Assembly (NCBI GenBank): GCA_013329045.1
Contig: DUKZ01000038.1
Coordinates: 49,119 to 113,118 of the forward strand
From: Candidatus Woesearchaeota archaeon
Lineage (GTDB): Archaea > Nanobdellota > Nanobdellia > Woesearchaeales > UBA9989
Direction: 5' to 3'
DNA length: 64,000 bases
Numbering within the stretch: position 1 is the stretch's first letter; each line of letters starts with the position of its first letter. A program made the translations under genes and the position numbers. Positions 37,694-46,900 of the stretch are shown here, piece by piece. Below the pieces are notes generated by a model. It did not search any database. It was given only the letters and a program-made list of their open reading frames with translations, and was not told the DNA's origin.

Positions 37694-38695
37694 TCAGATT
37701 GATAGTCCCCAGAGAATCACGATAAGGACTAAGAGAAGCTCTACTGCAAAACAGGATAGCACCACTGTTTGCTCCCTTCCTTTCCCTCCTTTCGATGAGA
37801 GAACCATAAAGAAATGAGTGAGAGAATACACTTTTTTATACGGCCTTCTGATTGTCCCATCCTTCTCCGGCTTTCCGAATGTCTCATGCTTGAACCTGCC
37901 TTTTGCCTTGAGGAAGAATTCGATGATGTAGGGGATGAATAAGATCAGGGCTGCCTTTTCCACGTTTCCAAGGATAGCGATAATTGCTATCATTGCGCCG
38001 ACCATATAATTTAGTGTGTCACCTGGAAAGATTTTTGCTGGATACCAGTTGAACAATATGAATGCTGCGAGGGAGGCTACCATCAAGGCAGCGAGCATTG
38101 CCACATAGCCTAAATTTTCGTACTGCCAGGCAATATAGCCGAGTGTTGTCAGGATAATCATGCCCTGCCCTGCCTCTAAGCCATTAAATCCAGCGAGCAT
38201 ATTGTATGCGTTTGCGGCAAAGACAATAGCAAGCGGGACGATAACAAGAGGGTAGATGATGCCAAGATGGATGACACCGATGAAAGGAAGAGTCATTGTG
38301 TCCACACCAGCATTGATCATCATCATGGGAAGTGCAGCAAACAAGGTGAAGAGGGGCTTTTGCCATTGCTTTAAGCCAAGCTTCCAGCCAAGAATATCAT
38401 CAATCATACCAATCATTGCCATCAGGACAATGGTGAGCGTTGCTGCAAGAATTGTTGCCAAGTAGGTCATGGTGCCAAGAAAGATTGCACGATAGCCAAC
38501 ATAGACCAACAAGCCTAGGAGAAAACCACAAAGGACAGGAAGACCGCCGATCTCCGGGATCATGGGATGATGAAACTTATTCATGTCCTTGCCCGCAATG
38601 CCGGCTTTTTTCGCTGCCCCCATCCACCAGACCGTCAAGAGGACAGTAGAAGAAAAACTCAATGCAATACATAAGAGCAACAGTTTATCGATCAT
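37694..38695 (-). CDS. WecA/MraY-type phosphoglycosyltransferase (AglH-like)
   Basis: 333 residues from ATG 38695, which overlaps the end of the upstream gene by 11 bases. It is polytopic (about ten hydrophobic helices). Family motifs are NKFHHPMIPEIGGLPVL after the first helix, the catalytic Asp pair in MIGMIDDILGWKLG, NAYNMLAGFNGLEAG and IFPGDTLNYMVGA. It transfers a GlcNAc-1-phosphate-type sugar phosphate from UDP-sugar to a dolichyl phosphate carrier, the first step of archaeal N-glycan assembly. With AglB nearby it completes the start and end of the N-glycosylation path. Confidence 0.9.
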   Translation of the reverse strand: MIDKLLLLCIALSFSSTVLLTVWWMGAAKKAGIAGKDMNKFHHPMIPEIGGLPVLCGFLLGLLVYVGYRAIFLGTMTYLATILAATLTIVLMAMIGMIDDILGWKLGLKQWQKPLFTLFAALPMMMINAGVDTMTLPFIGVIHLGIIYPLVIVPLAIVFAANAYNMLAGFNGLEAGQGMIILTTLGYIAWQYENLGYVAMLAALMVASLAAFILFNWYPAKIFPGDTLNYMVGAMIAIIAILGNVEKAALILFIPYIIEFFLKAKGRFKHETFGKPEKDGTIRRPYKKVYSLTHFFMVLSSKGGKGREQTVVLSCFAVELLLVLIVILWGLSI

Positions 38696-39548
38696 CCTCC
38701 CACTCCACCACCACACCACTTACTTTCTCGCTTAATAAGATATATTGTGTTCCATCACTATAATTCCCAACAGTAATATTGGCATTGTCAACGCTTTTTA
38801 TTTTCCAGACTGTTTGCACATTGAGCTTGGTTTTATTTGTCTGCCCGTTGAAAGATAGAGAGGACTCCCTTGCCCGATAATTTGTGGTAATCTGTGCAGA
38901 CAATTGGCCAACTGCATGGACATGATCAATGAGATCATCGAGGGTTGGAGTCCAAGAGTCTTCTGGAATCCTTATATCCGGCGTGAAGGGAAGGGCAACA
39001 ATCGTCTTTTCCATTGGGAATGGAGAGATGGGAACAATGAAAAGGTTCATCTTCCCTCCAAGCAGGGAATCAGGATGCTTTGCATCACCAATTCCCTGTG
39101 CTATGACAACATCAAAAAAAGTGTTCTCTGCAGCAAGGAGCATGTCATAATTAGGATTTTGAATCATGACGGCATCAACTGGTATCCCCTCATCCTTGAG
39201 GGCTTTTTTCATCCGGTAGAGATATCCCTCATAGTAATGATACGTCGTATCAGGAGGAAAGGAAACAAGAGGAACAACATCATTTGGCAAGTCTTTGAAT
39301 GATGAATAATTCTCCCCTTCCTCATAAGGGAAGATAAGGGTGATTGGGGCGCCAACTGATAAAGAAAACGTTGATGCATCAGCCAGCAGGATGATCCCAG
39401 CAGTCATGTTCCCAGGAAGATAATTTGGCGTAAAGGATATGTCAACACGCTCCGTCCTTGGGAGTGCCAGGTATAAGATGAGGGAAAGGACTATGACAAG
39501 GATGAGAAAGAATAATGCAGTTTTTATTTTTTCAAGAGGTTCATTCAT
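38685..39548 (-). CDS. Single-TM extracellular protein, unknown
   Basis: 287 residues, not recognised. One N-terminal TM helix (about 11-29, ALFFLILVIVLSLILYLALP) and an external domain with sequons and no Cys cluster. The sequence EGIPVDAVMIQNPNYDMLLAAE followed by FDVVIAQGIGDAKHPDSLLGG suggests an alpha/beta fold. It is translationally coupled to the phosphoglycosyltransferase (11-base overlap) and lies downstream of aglB, so it may assist N-glycosylation (inference). Confidence 0.72.
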   Translation of the reverse strand: MNEPLEKIKTALFFLILVIVLSLILYLALPRTERVDISFTPNYLPGNMTAGIILLADASTFSLSVGAPITLIFPYEEGENYSSFKDLPNDVVPLVSFPPDTTYHYYEGYLYRMKKALKDEGIPVDAVMIQNPNYDMLLAAENTFFDVVIAQGIGDAKHPDSLLGGKMNLFIVPISPFPMEKTIVALPFTPDIRIPEDSWTPTLDDLIDHVHAVGQLSAQITTNYRARESSLSFNGQTNKTKLNVQTVWKIKSVDNANITVGNYSDGTQYILLSEKVSGVVVEWEDDR

Positions 39549-39609
39549 TTTCTTTAGCGCATGCCAGCATAGTTTAATTCTTTTAGTGTATACTTTAATC
39601 TTTTGTTAT

Positions 39610-39713
39610 GGCAATAATTCCTCTGTTATTGGAATAGTATCATTGACAACCAAAATAAATTTACGCCAACACCTCGCCTCAGAGACCTTGGCGTTTGCGC
39701 CGATACTATTGCC
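39610..39713 (+). repeat. Divergent three-way-junction repeat, copy E
   Basis: Outer pairing GGCAATA (39610-39616) / TATTGCC (39707-39713), alternative AATAGTATC/GATACTATT, and an inner hairpin ACGCCAA...TTGGCGT (39663-39694) followed by TTTGCGCC, the family signature at the same relative position. Other parts are poorly conserved. It lies 11 bases beyond the aglB stop. Confidence 0.5.
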
Positions 39714-39724
39714 ATTATTCTCCA

Positions 39725-42304
39725 TCATGTCAAGAGCGGGCTGCTCTTCTCCAGGAGCAGCCATTCCGGCGTTGTTATACTGAGGAACCGATCCTGCATT
39801 TCCTTATCTATTGTTAAGTTTTCTGGATATGATATTTCCCATATCTTCAAGGGACCCATCGTCTGGCCGCCATAATAAGCAAGCTCCCTCTCATTTGAAT
39901 CATCATAGACAAGATGGAAATATTTCATCTGCTCGTCAAACAAAAACATCCTCGTCCAGAGCGCATCCATGCCTTTCCTTGTCACCCACAATGCAGCACC
40001 ATTCTCCTGCTGGTATTTCTGGTTTAAGTATCTTGGCATGATCCTCAAGCACCCCTCCATGCCGGTCTTATTGAAATAGAGTTTTTGCCGGTCATCAAAG
40101 ACGCAAGAGATGGGAATCCTCACCTGCTGGTTATTGTGAAGGAGGATGGCCTCTGGCTGGAGGATATCCATGTTCTCCGGGTCATCGTCATTTGCCACGG
40201 GGATAATGAATCCGGCAATTGCTGCCCGGCTCTTTGGGAACACTTTCCCCTCAAAGATAAAATCCTCATCAAGATAGGTGCCTCCAGCAAAGATATAATC
40301 AGTTATGTTGCCTTTTTTTGTCGTCTGCCTCACATCCATGACATAGGTTCCAATCCATGAAAAGATATCAAAATTCTCATCAGCACCAATAGAGGAGTAT
40401 GCCTGATATTTTCCAATCTCATCGGAAATGATGAGAAGATGGGTGGCATTATGAACCTTCAAGTATCGTAATGCTTGCTCCTCATTGTTCCCAACCAAAA
40501 CGTTTCTTGCAAAGAGATGGTTCCAATAAGGATAATAATTTCCCCCATCAAGGATTGTTGATCTATTCCCACTGGTCTGCACCCAATACCCATAATCCCA
40601 CCAATGGGCAAAAACAGCATTCTCTGGAGTTTGAGTTTTTACCCATGCCATTGCCTTTTGCCACTGATCATCAAGACCAGGACCGCTGTATGCTGCCTGC
40701 TGCAGGCTTGAGTTCATCTGGGAAAGAACAGTTGGTATCATGACAAGAAGAATTGCACCAATGGCAAGGCCGCGATATACTTTATCTTTTTTGGGAAGGT
40801 GGGTGAATAAGTAAAAAATGAGATACGCAATGAGGATGCTTGCTATTGGAGGAATGATAAAGAAAAGCCTGATTGCGCCCCTTGCGCCAATGATTGAAAC
40901 TATAAGCCATGCAAGGAGAAAAAGCCATGAAGTGTTGAGCTCCTTGATATCTGCTGCCAGTGCCTCATCACGCAATGCTTTGAGCAGACCGATGATGATG
41001 AGAACAGAGAATACGCCAAGAGAACCAAACAAGAATATCAGGGATGGAATGTTTGTGCCGTTGAGGATCGAAGAGTCCTGATACCTTGACCAGAGCAGGC
41101 CAAGAAGAAGGAAGATGAAACAAGCGGTCAATTGCATCTTTGCTTTCAGGTGATGGAGGAGGGTATAAAAAAGGATGATCCCCCCTGCAAGGAACAAGTA
41201 TAATGAAACCCCAAAACTGCTGAGCCATTCAACAAAATACGGCTGCCGGTTTTCTGCAACAGTGAGGGTTAACCTGTTTGTCCCAATCGGATGAATGAAT
41301 TGAGCATAAATCTTCTGGCCAATGTCCAAGAGCCTTGCTGGTGAGACCACTGCGAGCAGGACAATGCCCAGGATCCCAAGCAGAAGAAAAATGACAACCG
41401 GCCTTTGCTCTTTCCTGATACATGGAAGGTTGTTTATGATGACATCCGCCAAGAATACACCTGCAATGGCAAAGATCGGGAACATGGTTACTGATGTTAA
41501 CATTCCGAGCATGGATCCGTACTTCAAGGTGAAGTGAGGAAGAAGAAGAAGCGGGAGAATGACAAAGATGTATGCGACCTCATCCTGCAAGGAGAGCTTA
41601 TCTGTCAGGTAGAGCAGGATCATTGTTACTGCGATGGTGAGCAAGACAAACTGGATCCCGCCCCATGTCAGTCCAAGAAGAAGCAAGGACATGCCAGTCA
41701 ACAGCGCGAATAGAGATTTTTTTCCAAAAGAGCCCTGATCAAGATAAAAAAGCAAGAACAGGAAGCTGGAAAAGAAGAATATCAATGCCAAAGATTCCTT
41801 ATCTGCAAAGCCGGCCATTGATCGCTGGAGAGCTGCTGGGGAGATGACAAGGAGGAATGTGGATATGAGGGCGATATTTTCATTGAACAATTTTTTTGAG
41901 AGGAAGAAAAAAGGGATAAGGGAGAGGCAGAAGGCAATGACGGGGTAGAGGATGGCAGACTTTTCTATGGTGAAGGAAGGATCGAAAAAATGAGTGAACT
42001 TGTAGATATAGGCAATTGCATAAGAAGTCATATGCGCCTCTATCCGGTTATCTGCACCGATGGGAACATATCGCAGGCGGTCAATTTCCGGTATAGAACC
42101 CTGGCTTATGAGCGTTCTTGCTTCCCGGAGAAAGAAATACGGGTCGAGCGCTCCGGGATATTTGTCCTGGAGGAGGGGGAGATTCCTTGTCCTAATAAAT
42201 GCTGCGAGGAAAAGGATGATGAGAAAGACGATTACAGGGTAGAACTTCTTTGCTCTCTTTAAAAGGTATTGCTTCCTGTTCCCAATGATTTCTGAAGTGT
42301 CCAT
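39725..42304 (-). CDS. aglB: Oligosaccharyltransferase STT3/AglB
   Basis: 859 residues from ATG 42304. Multipass N-terminal half with the catalytic acidic loop LDPYFFLREART and further TM helices, then the external domain with the STT3 signature HWWDYGYW near residue 568 followed by TILDGGNYY. It transfers lipid-linked glycan to Asn in N-X-S/T sequons, which are extremely frequent in the surface proteins encoded on either side. The longer frame to 42388 was rejected because a TATA box is centred about 31 bases before 42304. Confidence 0.93.
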   Translation of the reverse strand: MDTSEIIGNRKQYLLKRAKKFYPVIVFLIILFLAAFIRTRNLPLLQDKYPGALDPYFFLREARTLISQGSIPEIDRLRYVPIGADNRIEAHMTSYAIAYIYKFTHFFDPSFTIEKSAILYPVIAFCLSLIPFFFLSKKLFNENIALISTFLLVISPAALQRSMAGFADKESLALIFFFSSFLFLLFYLDQGSFGKKSLFALLTGMSLLLLGLTWGGIQFVLLTIAVTMILLYLTDKLSLQDEVAYIFVILPLLLLPHFTLKYGSMLGMLTSVTMFPIFAIAGVFLADVIINNLPCIRKEQRPVVIFLLLGILGIVLLAVVSPARLLDIGQKIYAQFIHPIGTNRLTLTVAENRQPYFVEWLSSFGVSLYLFLAGGIILFYTLLHHLKAKMQLTACFIFLLLGLLWSRYQDSSILNGTNIPSLIFLFGSLGVFSVLIIIGLLKALRDEALAADIKELNTSWLFLLAWLIVSIIGARGAIRLFFIIPPIASILIAYLIFYLFTHLPKKDKVYRGLAIGAILLVMIPTVLSQMNSSLQQAAYSGPGLDDQWQKAMAWVKTQTPENAVFAHWWDYGYWVQTSGNRSTILDGGNYYPYWNHLFARNVLVGNNEEQALRYLKVHNATHLLIISDEIGKYQAYSSIGADENFDIFSWIGTYVMDVRQTTKKGNITDYIFAGGTYLDEDFIFEGKVFPKSRAAIAGFIIPVANDDDPENMDILQPEAILLHNNQQVRIPISCVFDDRQKLYFNKTGMEGCLRIMPRYLNQKYQQENGAALWVTRKGMDALWTRMFLFDEQMKYFHLVYDDSNERELAYYGGQTMGPLKIWEISYPENLTIDKEMQDRFLSITTPEWLLLEKSSPLLT

Positions 42305-42330
42305 TCCCCTGATTGTTTGTGGATGGAGGG

Positions 42331-42339
42331 TTTTTAAGG
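42331..42339 (-). promoter_or_regulatory. TATA box of aglB
   Basis: Minus-strand CCTTAAAAA centred about 31 bases before ATG 42304; predicts a leader of about 5 bases. Confidence 0.5.
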
Positions 42340-42380
42340 ATTGTGGAAGGGCGGGAGGCATATATACCAGCAAATGCTGA

Positions 42381-43628
42381 TTACTCATTCTCTATCAACC
42401 ATCTCCAGATAGGGGCAATACTTATTTTTTTATTGGCTATTATAAGCTCACCCTCCTGATCTTCTGTAATGATAGTCCCTTTATCTAACCTGTATTTTTC
42501 TAATGCTTCAATTAATCCCTGAGTCTCCCGTTCTCTGTTCGATTCACTCAATACGGCTGTCACTTGCACTGCCAAGCTTATTTTTCCTTGCAATCTCACA
42601 ATGAAATCGCATTCTTTTTTGTCTTTGTGATAAAAGATCTCATCATATTCCCTTTTAAGACTCAAGAATACAGCGTTTTCCATCATTCTTCCCTTATCTT
42701 CTGAGGGACGAAACCCTAAAATCCTTGCAAGGCAGGTATCGATAAGATACACTTTTTTTGATGCATATGACTGCTTCTTCAATGAGGGACTGTATTTTGG
42801 GACAAGAAAAGCAACATAACTGTTCTCTAAATATTCAAGATATTCCCTAATTGTTGTAGCACTTGTTAGTCCAGTAAAATTCTTTAGTGTGTTATAGCTT
42901 ATTTCCTTCCCGATGTTACTGGCAATATAATACACTGCTTCTTTGATTGGCTTCTCAGAACTTAGGCTGTACCTTGTTATGATGTCGCGATAGATAATAT
43001 TCTCATACAAGGAACGCACATATTCCTCTTTTTTAGATTTCACATATTCAGGGAACCCACCGTCAGAGAGATATTCGTTGTATGCCTTTTTTAGGACGCT
43101 TTTTTCTGTTGATGTCAGATTATCTATTTTTAGGGATACACCCCCCCACAATAAGTATTCTGCAAATGAGAAAGGAAATAACCTTAGTGATATGTTCCTT
43201 CCGGTAAGATGGGTCCCCAGTTCCCGGCTGAGCATGCTTGCATTAGAGCCAGATATATAGATCTTCTTTTTTTGGTCATGAAGCCTTCGTACATACCTTT
43301 CCCATCCAGGAATATTTTGTATCTCATCGAATAAGAAAACATTTTTTTCTCCATATAGTTCAATCAACAATTCCTGCATCACCTGGAAATCCTCAAGAGA
43401 GAACTTTACCAGCCGATCATCGTCAAAGTTTATATAATAACTATTATCACTTCGAAGCTCCTGCAACAGTGTTGATTTGCCAGAGCGCCTTACCCCAGAG
43501 ATTATGATAATGAAGGGCGTTCCAGATAATTCCTTAATCTTGGAGAATAACGTTCTTGGCACTAACCTCTCTTCACCTGCTCTTTTTGCCTGCGTCAAGA
43601 GAACATCTTTTAATAAGCTCCTATCCAT
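42381..43628 (-). CDS. AAA-type ATPase with C-terminal DUF4143 domain
   Basis: 415 residues. Walker A GVRRSGKST (residues 45-53), Walker B NVFLFDEIQ (about 95-103), and the sensor-like YISGSNASMLSRELGTHLTGR, followed by a C-terminal restriction-endonuclease-like DUF4143 domain (ECDFIVRLQGKISLAVQVT) typical of this widespread archaeal/bacterial family. Physiological role is poorly known; many members are mobile and found beside toxin-antitoxin or surface loci. ATG 43628 is chosen because the TATA centre lies 27 bases upstream, making it leaderless. Its stop lies inside the longer aglB reading frame but 77 bases before the aglB start used here. Confidence 0.85.
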   Translation of the reverse strand: MDRSLLKDVLLTQAKRAGEERLVPRTLFSKIKELSGTPFIIIISGVRRSGKSTLLQELRSDNSYYINFDDDRLVKFSLEDFQVMQELLIELYGEKNVFLFDEIQNIPGWERYVRRLHDQKKKIYISGSNASMLSRELGTHLTGRNISLRLFPFSFAEYLLWGGVSLKIDNLTSTEKSVLKKAYNEYLSDGGFPEYVKSKKEEYVRSLYENIIYRDIITRYSLSSEKPIKEAVYYIASNIGKEISYNTLKNFTGLTSATTIREYLEYLENSYVAFLVPKYSPSLKKQSYASKKVYLIDTCLARILGFRPSEDKGRMMENAVFLSLKREYDEIFYHKDKKECDFIVRLQGKISLAVQVTAVLSESNRERETQGLIEALEKYRLDKGTIITEDQEGELIIANKKISIAPIWRWLIENE

Positions 43629-43650
43629 ATATCTGAAAAATGCCAATGGT

Positions 43651-43659
43651 TTATAAATA
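43651..43659 (-). promoter_or_regulatory. TATA box of the ATPase gene
   Basis: Minus-strand TATTTATAA centred about 27 bases before ATG 43628. Confidence 0.6.
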
Positions 43660-43710
43660 TTTGGTTTATTAGACCAAATTTTAGATTATAATGTTGGTTT
43701 GGCAAACCAA
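43659..43710. promoter_or_regulatory. Paired palindromic operators beside the ATPase promoter
   Basis: TTTGGTTTATTAGACCAAA (43660-43678) and TTGGTTTGGCAAACCAA (43694-43710) share the half-site TTTGGT/ACCAAA. Their centres are about 33 bp apart, close to three helical turns, and the first abuts the TATA box. This is the arrangement expected for a dimeric repressor; the binding protein is not identified. Confidence 0.55.
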
Positions 43711-43769
43711 ATTAAAAAGCATTGATCGTGAATAGTCCTCAGAACTGAAATATTCTGATTTAGGCACCC

Positions 43770-43985
43770 TCATAATTCGATGCCCCCATGAAGAACAATG
43801 CCATTGAGAAGATTGTTCTTTACGTGTTTATCGATCTTATTCCATACATCAAAAAAGTTTATGTTGATCTTTCTGTGAAGCTTATTTTCAAAGCTTTCAA
43901 GAGATAATAACTTGTCTTTTCTTCCTATCACTGCGATGTCGATATTGGATGATTTAGCGTTTATAAGGATTGTAGAGGTGGTGTT
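43770..43985 (-). pseudogene. Remnant of a nucleotidyltransferase (NTase) gene
   Basis: The frame ending at 43770 reads ...AKSSNIDIAVIGRKDK, KLHRKININFFDVWNKI and NNLLNGIVLHGGIEL. This matches the second half of archaeal predicted nucleotidyltransferases (DIDIAVIG core strand, then I-I-F and GIVLxG). It has no start or GS motif; the 5' part is missing where the 1382-residue gene ends (43984). A following in-frame stub MRVPKSEYFSSEDYSRSMLF begins in an ATGA overlap at 43773 and stops after 30 codons, possibly the start of a lost partner gene. Confidence 0.5.
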
Positions 43986-46900
43986 ATGGGCAAGAATTGG
44001 TTGGTGTAGAGGAGTTGGCGCATAGCCCAGCATTACACGTATATGTGGTTTTTTGGTAGGGAGCTGTTGGATCGCCGATCCAGTTACAGGTTGTTGGTTC
44101 GCAGGTATCTCCGGAATTGGCAGGGGTATATTCATACTGTGTCCCCTGACAAGAAGGACTATTTCTGCATGATGAAGAAAATCCAGAATTTTCAACATTA
44201 CTGTTACATACCCCGCCACAACATTGATTTTCACCATCACAAGGAATACCAGTGTTAGCTCCGTTAGCAACAACAGTATCACATGACCCGCCACCATTAC
44301 ACAACCTACATGCATCGCAAGCAATGCCATTCCCGTTTCCAGGTTCCCAGGTCCATGTTGATGCATCACAATAATAGGATTGGGAAGCCCCTGTAGGAGA
44401 GGTCTTGAGCGTTAGTATGTTACATCTCGTAGATGAATTACATTCCAATCTCTGGCTATTGGAACAAGCATATTTATTATTATCAGGATTTAATGCATCA
44501 TTACATTCTAAGTCGCTACATCCTTGATTCCCATCGCAATCTGAATCCATAGTATCAAAACATGCTCGAAAAGGTGGATTGATGGGATATGCCTGCTGGT
44601 AATTATTTATCTCCTGGTCTGATGATTTTGATAAACATTTGCCGTTCACTACACATTGAGAGGAGTCTGCTGTGTCGCAGCATGCATAAGAATTTGTGAA
44701 AGCTCTTGAATCAACAAAATATTCATTAACATCATCACCGCAACAATCCTGTGAGTTCCCAGGAGGATTGTAGCTGCCATGAGGTGTTGTTTCACCTGTA
44801 GATTGAAAACATCCCATCCCACCACAAGTTGACCCAAAAACATCGCTGCACCAAACACTATTCGTGTCGGGATCAACAGCGGAGCGAATACATGAAGACC
44901 CTCCGCATGAATAATCCGTCCCAGTTGCCCCCACCTTACTTTGCCATGACCCGGTAGCTGTTTGCTGAAAAGAGCCATTCCAATATCCAACCTGATTTGT
45001 TGAAATTGGCGCTTGGGTGCCTGATGCATCAGGAGCAGTCACCAGAGGCTTGTGATCGTAGTAATCACAGTTCACTCCCACAAAAAAATTGCCTTGTTCA
45101 AGTATTCCATTTGGTCTCACCTTATCCTTATATGCTGGTGAATAAACACTTGCTATCCCTTTGCATTGCACTCCATCCCCAGAAACAACATACCTTGCCA
45201 GAAGATTACCTGATCCTTCTGCTGAAGCTGGGACAGTTGCTCCAACCTGATTAAAACACCTAGGAGCAGTATTTGCATCACAAAAATAATATTTCCCTGC
45301 CGAAGGGGTATAACCCCAATTCTGACAAGTTGAAACATTATACTGACAGAACTGATAAGATAGACAAGTTTGGAAGTTATCCCACGTATCAGTCTTTGTG
45401 CCATTGCAGATATTGCCTCTTGTATTATCACAGGCCACACCATAAGACCTGTTGAATACATCATTTGCTGAGGGATCATTAATAGAAGAAGGCCAGCCAG
45501 GAGTGTTAACGATTGTTGCCCCAGGATCCAAGGATTCCGAAGCTGGCCAGAGCCTGAGGTCAGGATTGACAAGACTCATGGAATTATTCGAAAAATAATT
45601 AGGGGATGATGATCTAAAATAATGTTTTGGGTTATCTGGATACGTGGGCGTGGCACCGCCACCATACTGGTTCACCGCACATGTTATCTCACTAAAAGAA
45701 TAACACTGCGCACCAGGCGTCAATTGGCCATATGAACCGGGAGCATCACTACAGCAGGTATGGTTTGCCATGAACTCTGTGTAGTTTCTTACCGTGCTGC
45801 CTAAGCTAATCACAGAAGATAGGTCTGGATAGGAATCACCGCTGATGTTTTGGAACGGGAATGCAGCAGAATCATTCCTGTGAGGAAGGCATTGTAAAAC
45901 AGTCACATTGAGGAGGTCGTATGAAGCTGGAACTCCTCCACCAACAACTGATACAGTGAGGTTTACTCTTTCATCGACACCTGCAGTGGGGGTTGTGGTG
46001 TTGAAATTCAACGGCTTGATCGTCAGAATATCGAGCCCAGCAGTCTGCGGGAGCTCATAGAGGGTATTGCCGGTGGAAATATCAAATGGATCATACCTAT
46101 CCTGCCAACGGTATTCCAAACCTGAACAAAGAGTGCATTCGGATTCGGAAGCGTCAAGGGTGTATGGATCCTCGACAGAGGCAAATGTATCATTGATGTC
46201 ATCATAGATATTTGACCCATTCGCGACAGCATGAGGGATATCCTGGACAAAAATCCTGACCTGTTGGCAGTCTGCCAAATTGTTCGAAGGACAGTTCTCT
46301 GTCAAAGTATTCTGGACTGAACGGCCGGCATCATCCAATGCGTGAATGGTGATGTTATGGGGCCCGATATCCCAGGCATTCAGCCTGGCAGCAGCACACC
46401 TATACAGATCAACACTATTTGTGATAGGGTTCATGCAATTAAACCCTGCAGCATCAGTTCCTGCCACGTATAATGAGCTGTTCGTCAATTGTTGAGTAAA
46501 ATTAGCCGGGCTGCACTTTGCATCGCCGGTCGAATTATACCAGCAGCTCCTTGAACTGGCAACAACAGGAGGGCCCCAAGACTTTGAAGCATCACTCCAG
46601 CGATATACCTGAGAATACGGAGCCAGGCCAGCGCCGAAATAATACCGCTCATCATAATCAACTTTCCAGCCTTTATAGACATACGTTATCGTATCATCAT
46701 CTGGATCAATGGCCAAGGGTGATACTATCAATGTTGTTCCTTCAGGGACTCTTAAATGATACCTCACATTTGTCAAGGGGTCAATATACCCGGAACCATC
46801 ATCAATCCTTTCTAGAGGCGGGATCCTGTTTGGGATCACTACCTTAAAGACAAAGGGGTTGCCGTCGATCATTGACTCTGGATCAATGATAGAAAACTCT

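Noticed and set aside
43986..44369. N-terminal half of the 199-codon minus-strand frame over the end of the 1382-residue gene
   Set aside because: Frame-shifted shadow of the Cys-rich gene; only the part after 43985 looks like a real protein fragment.
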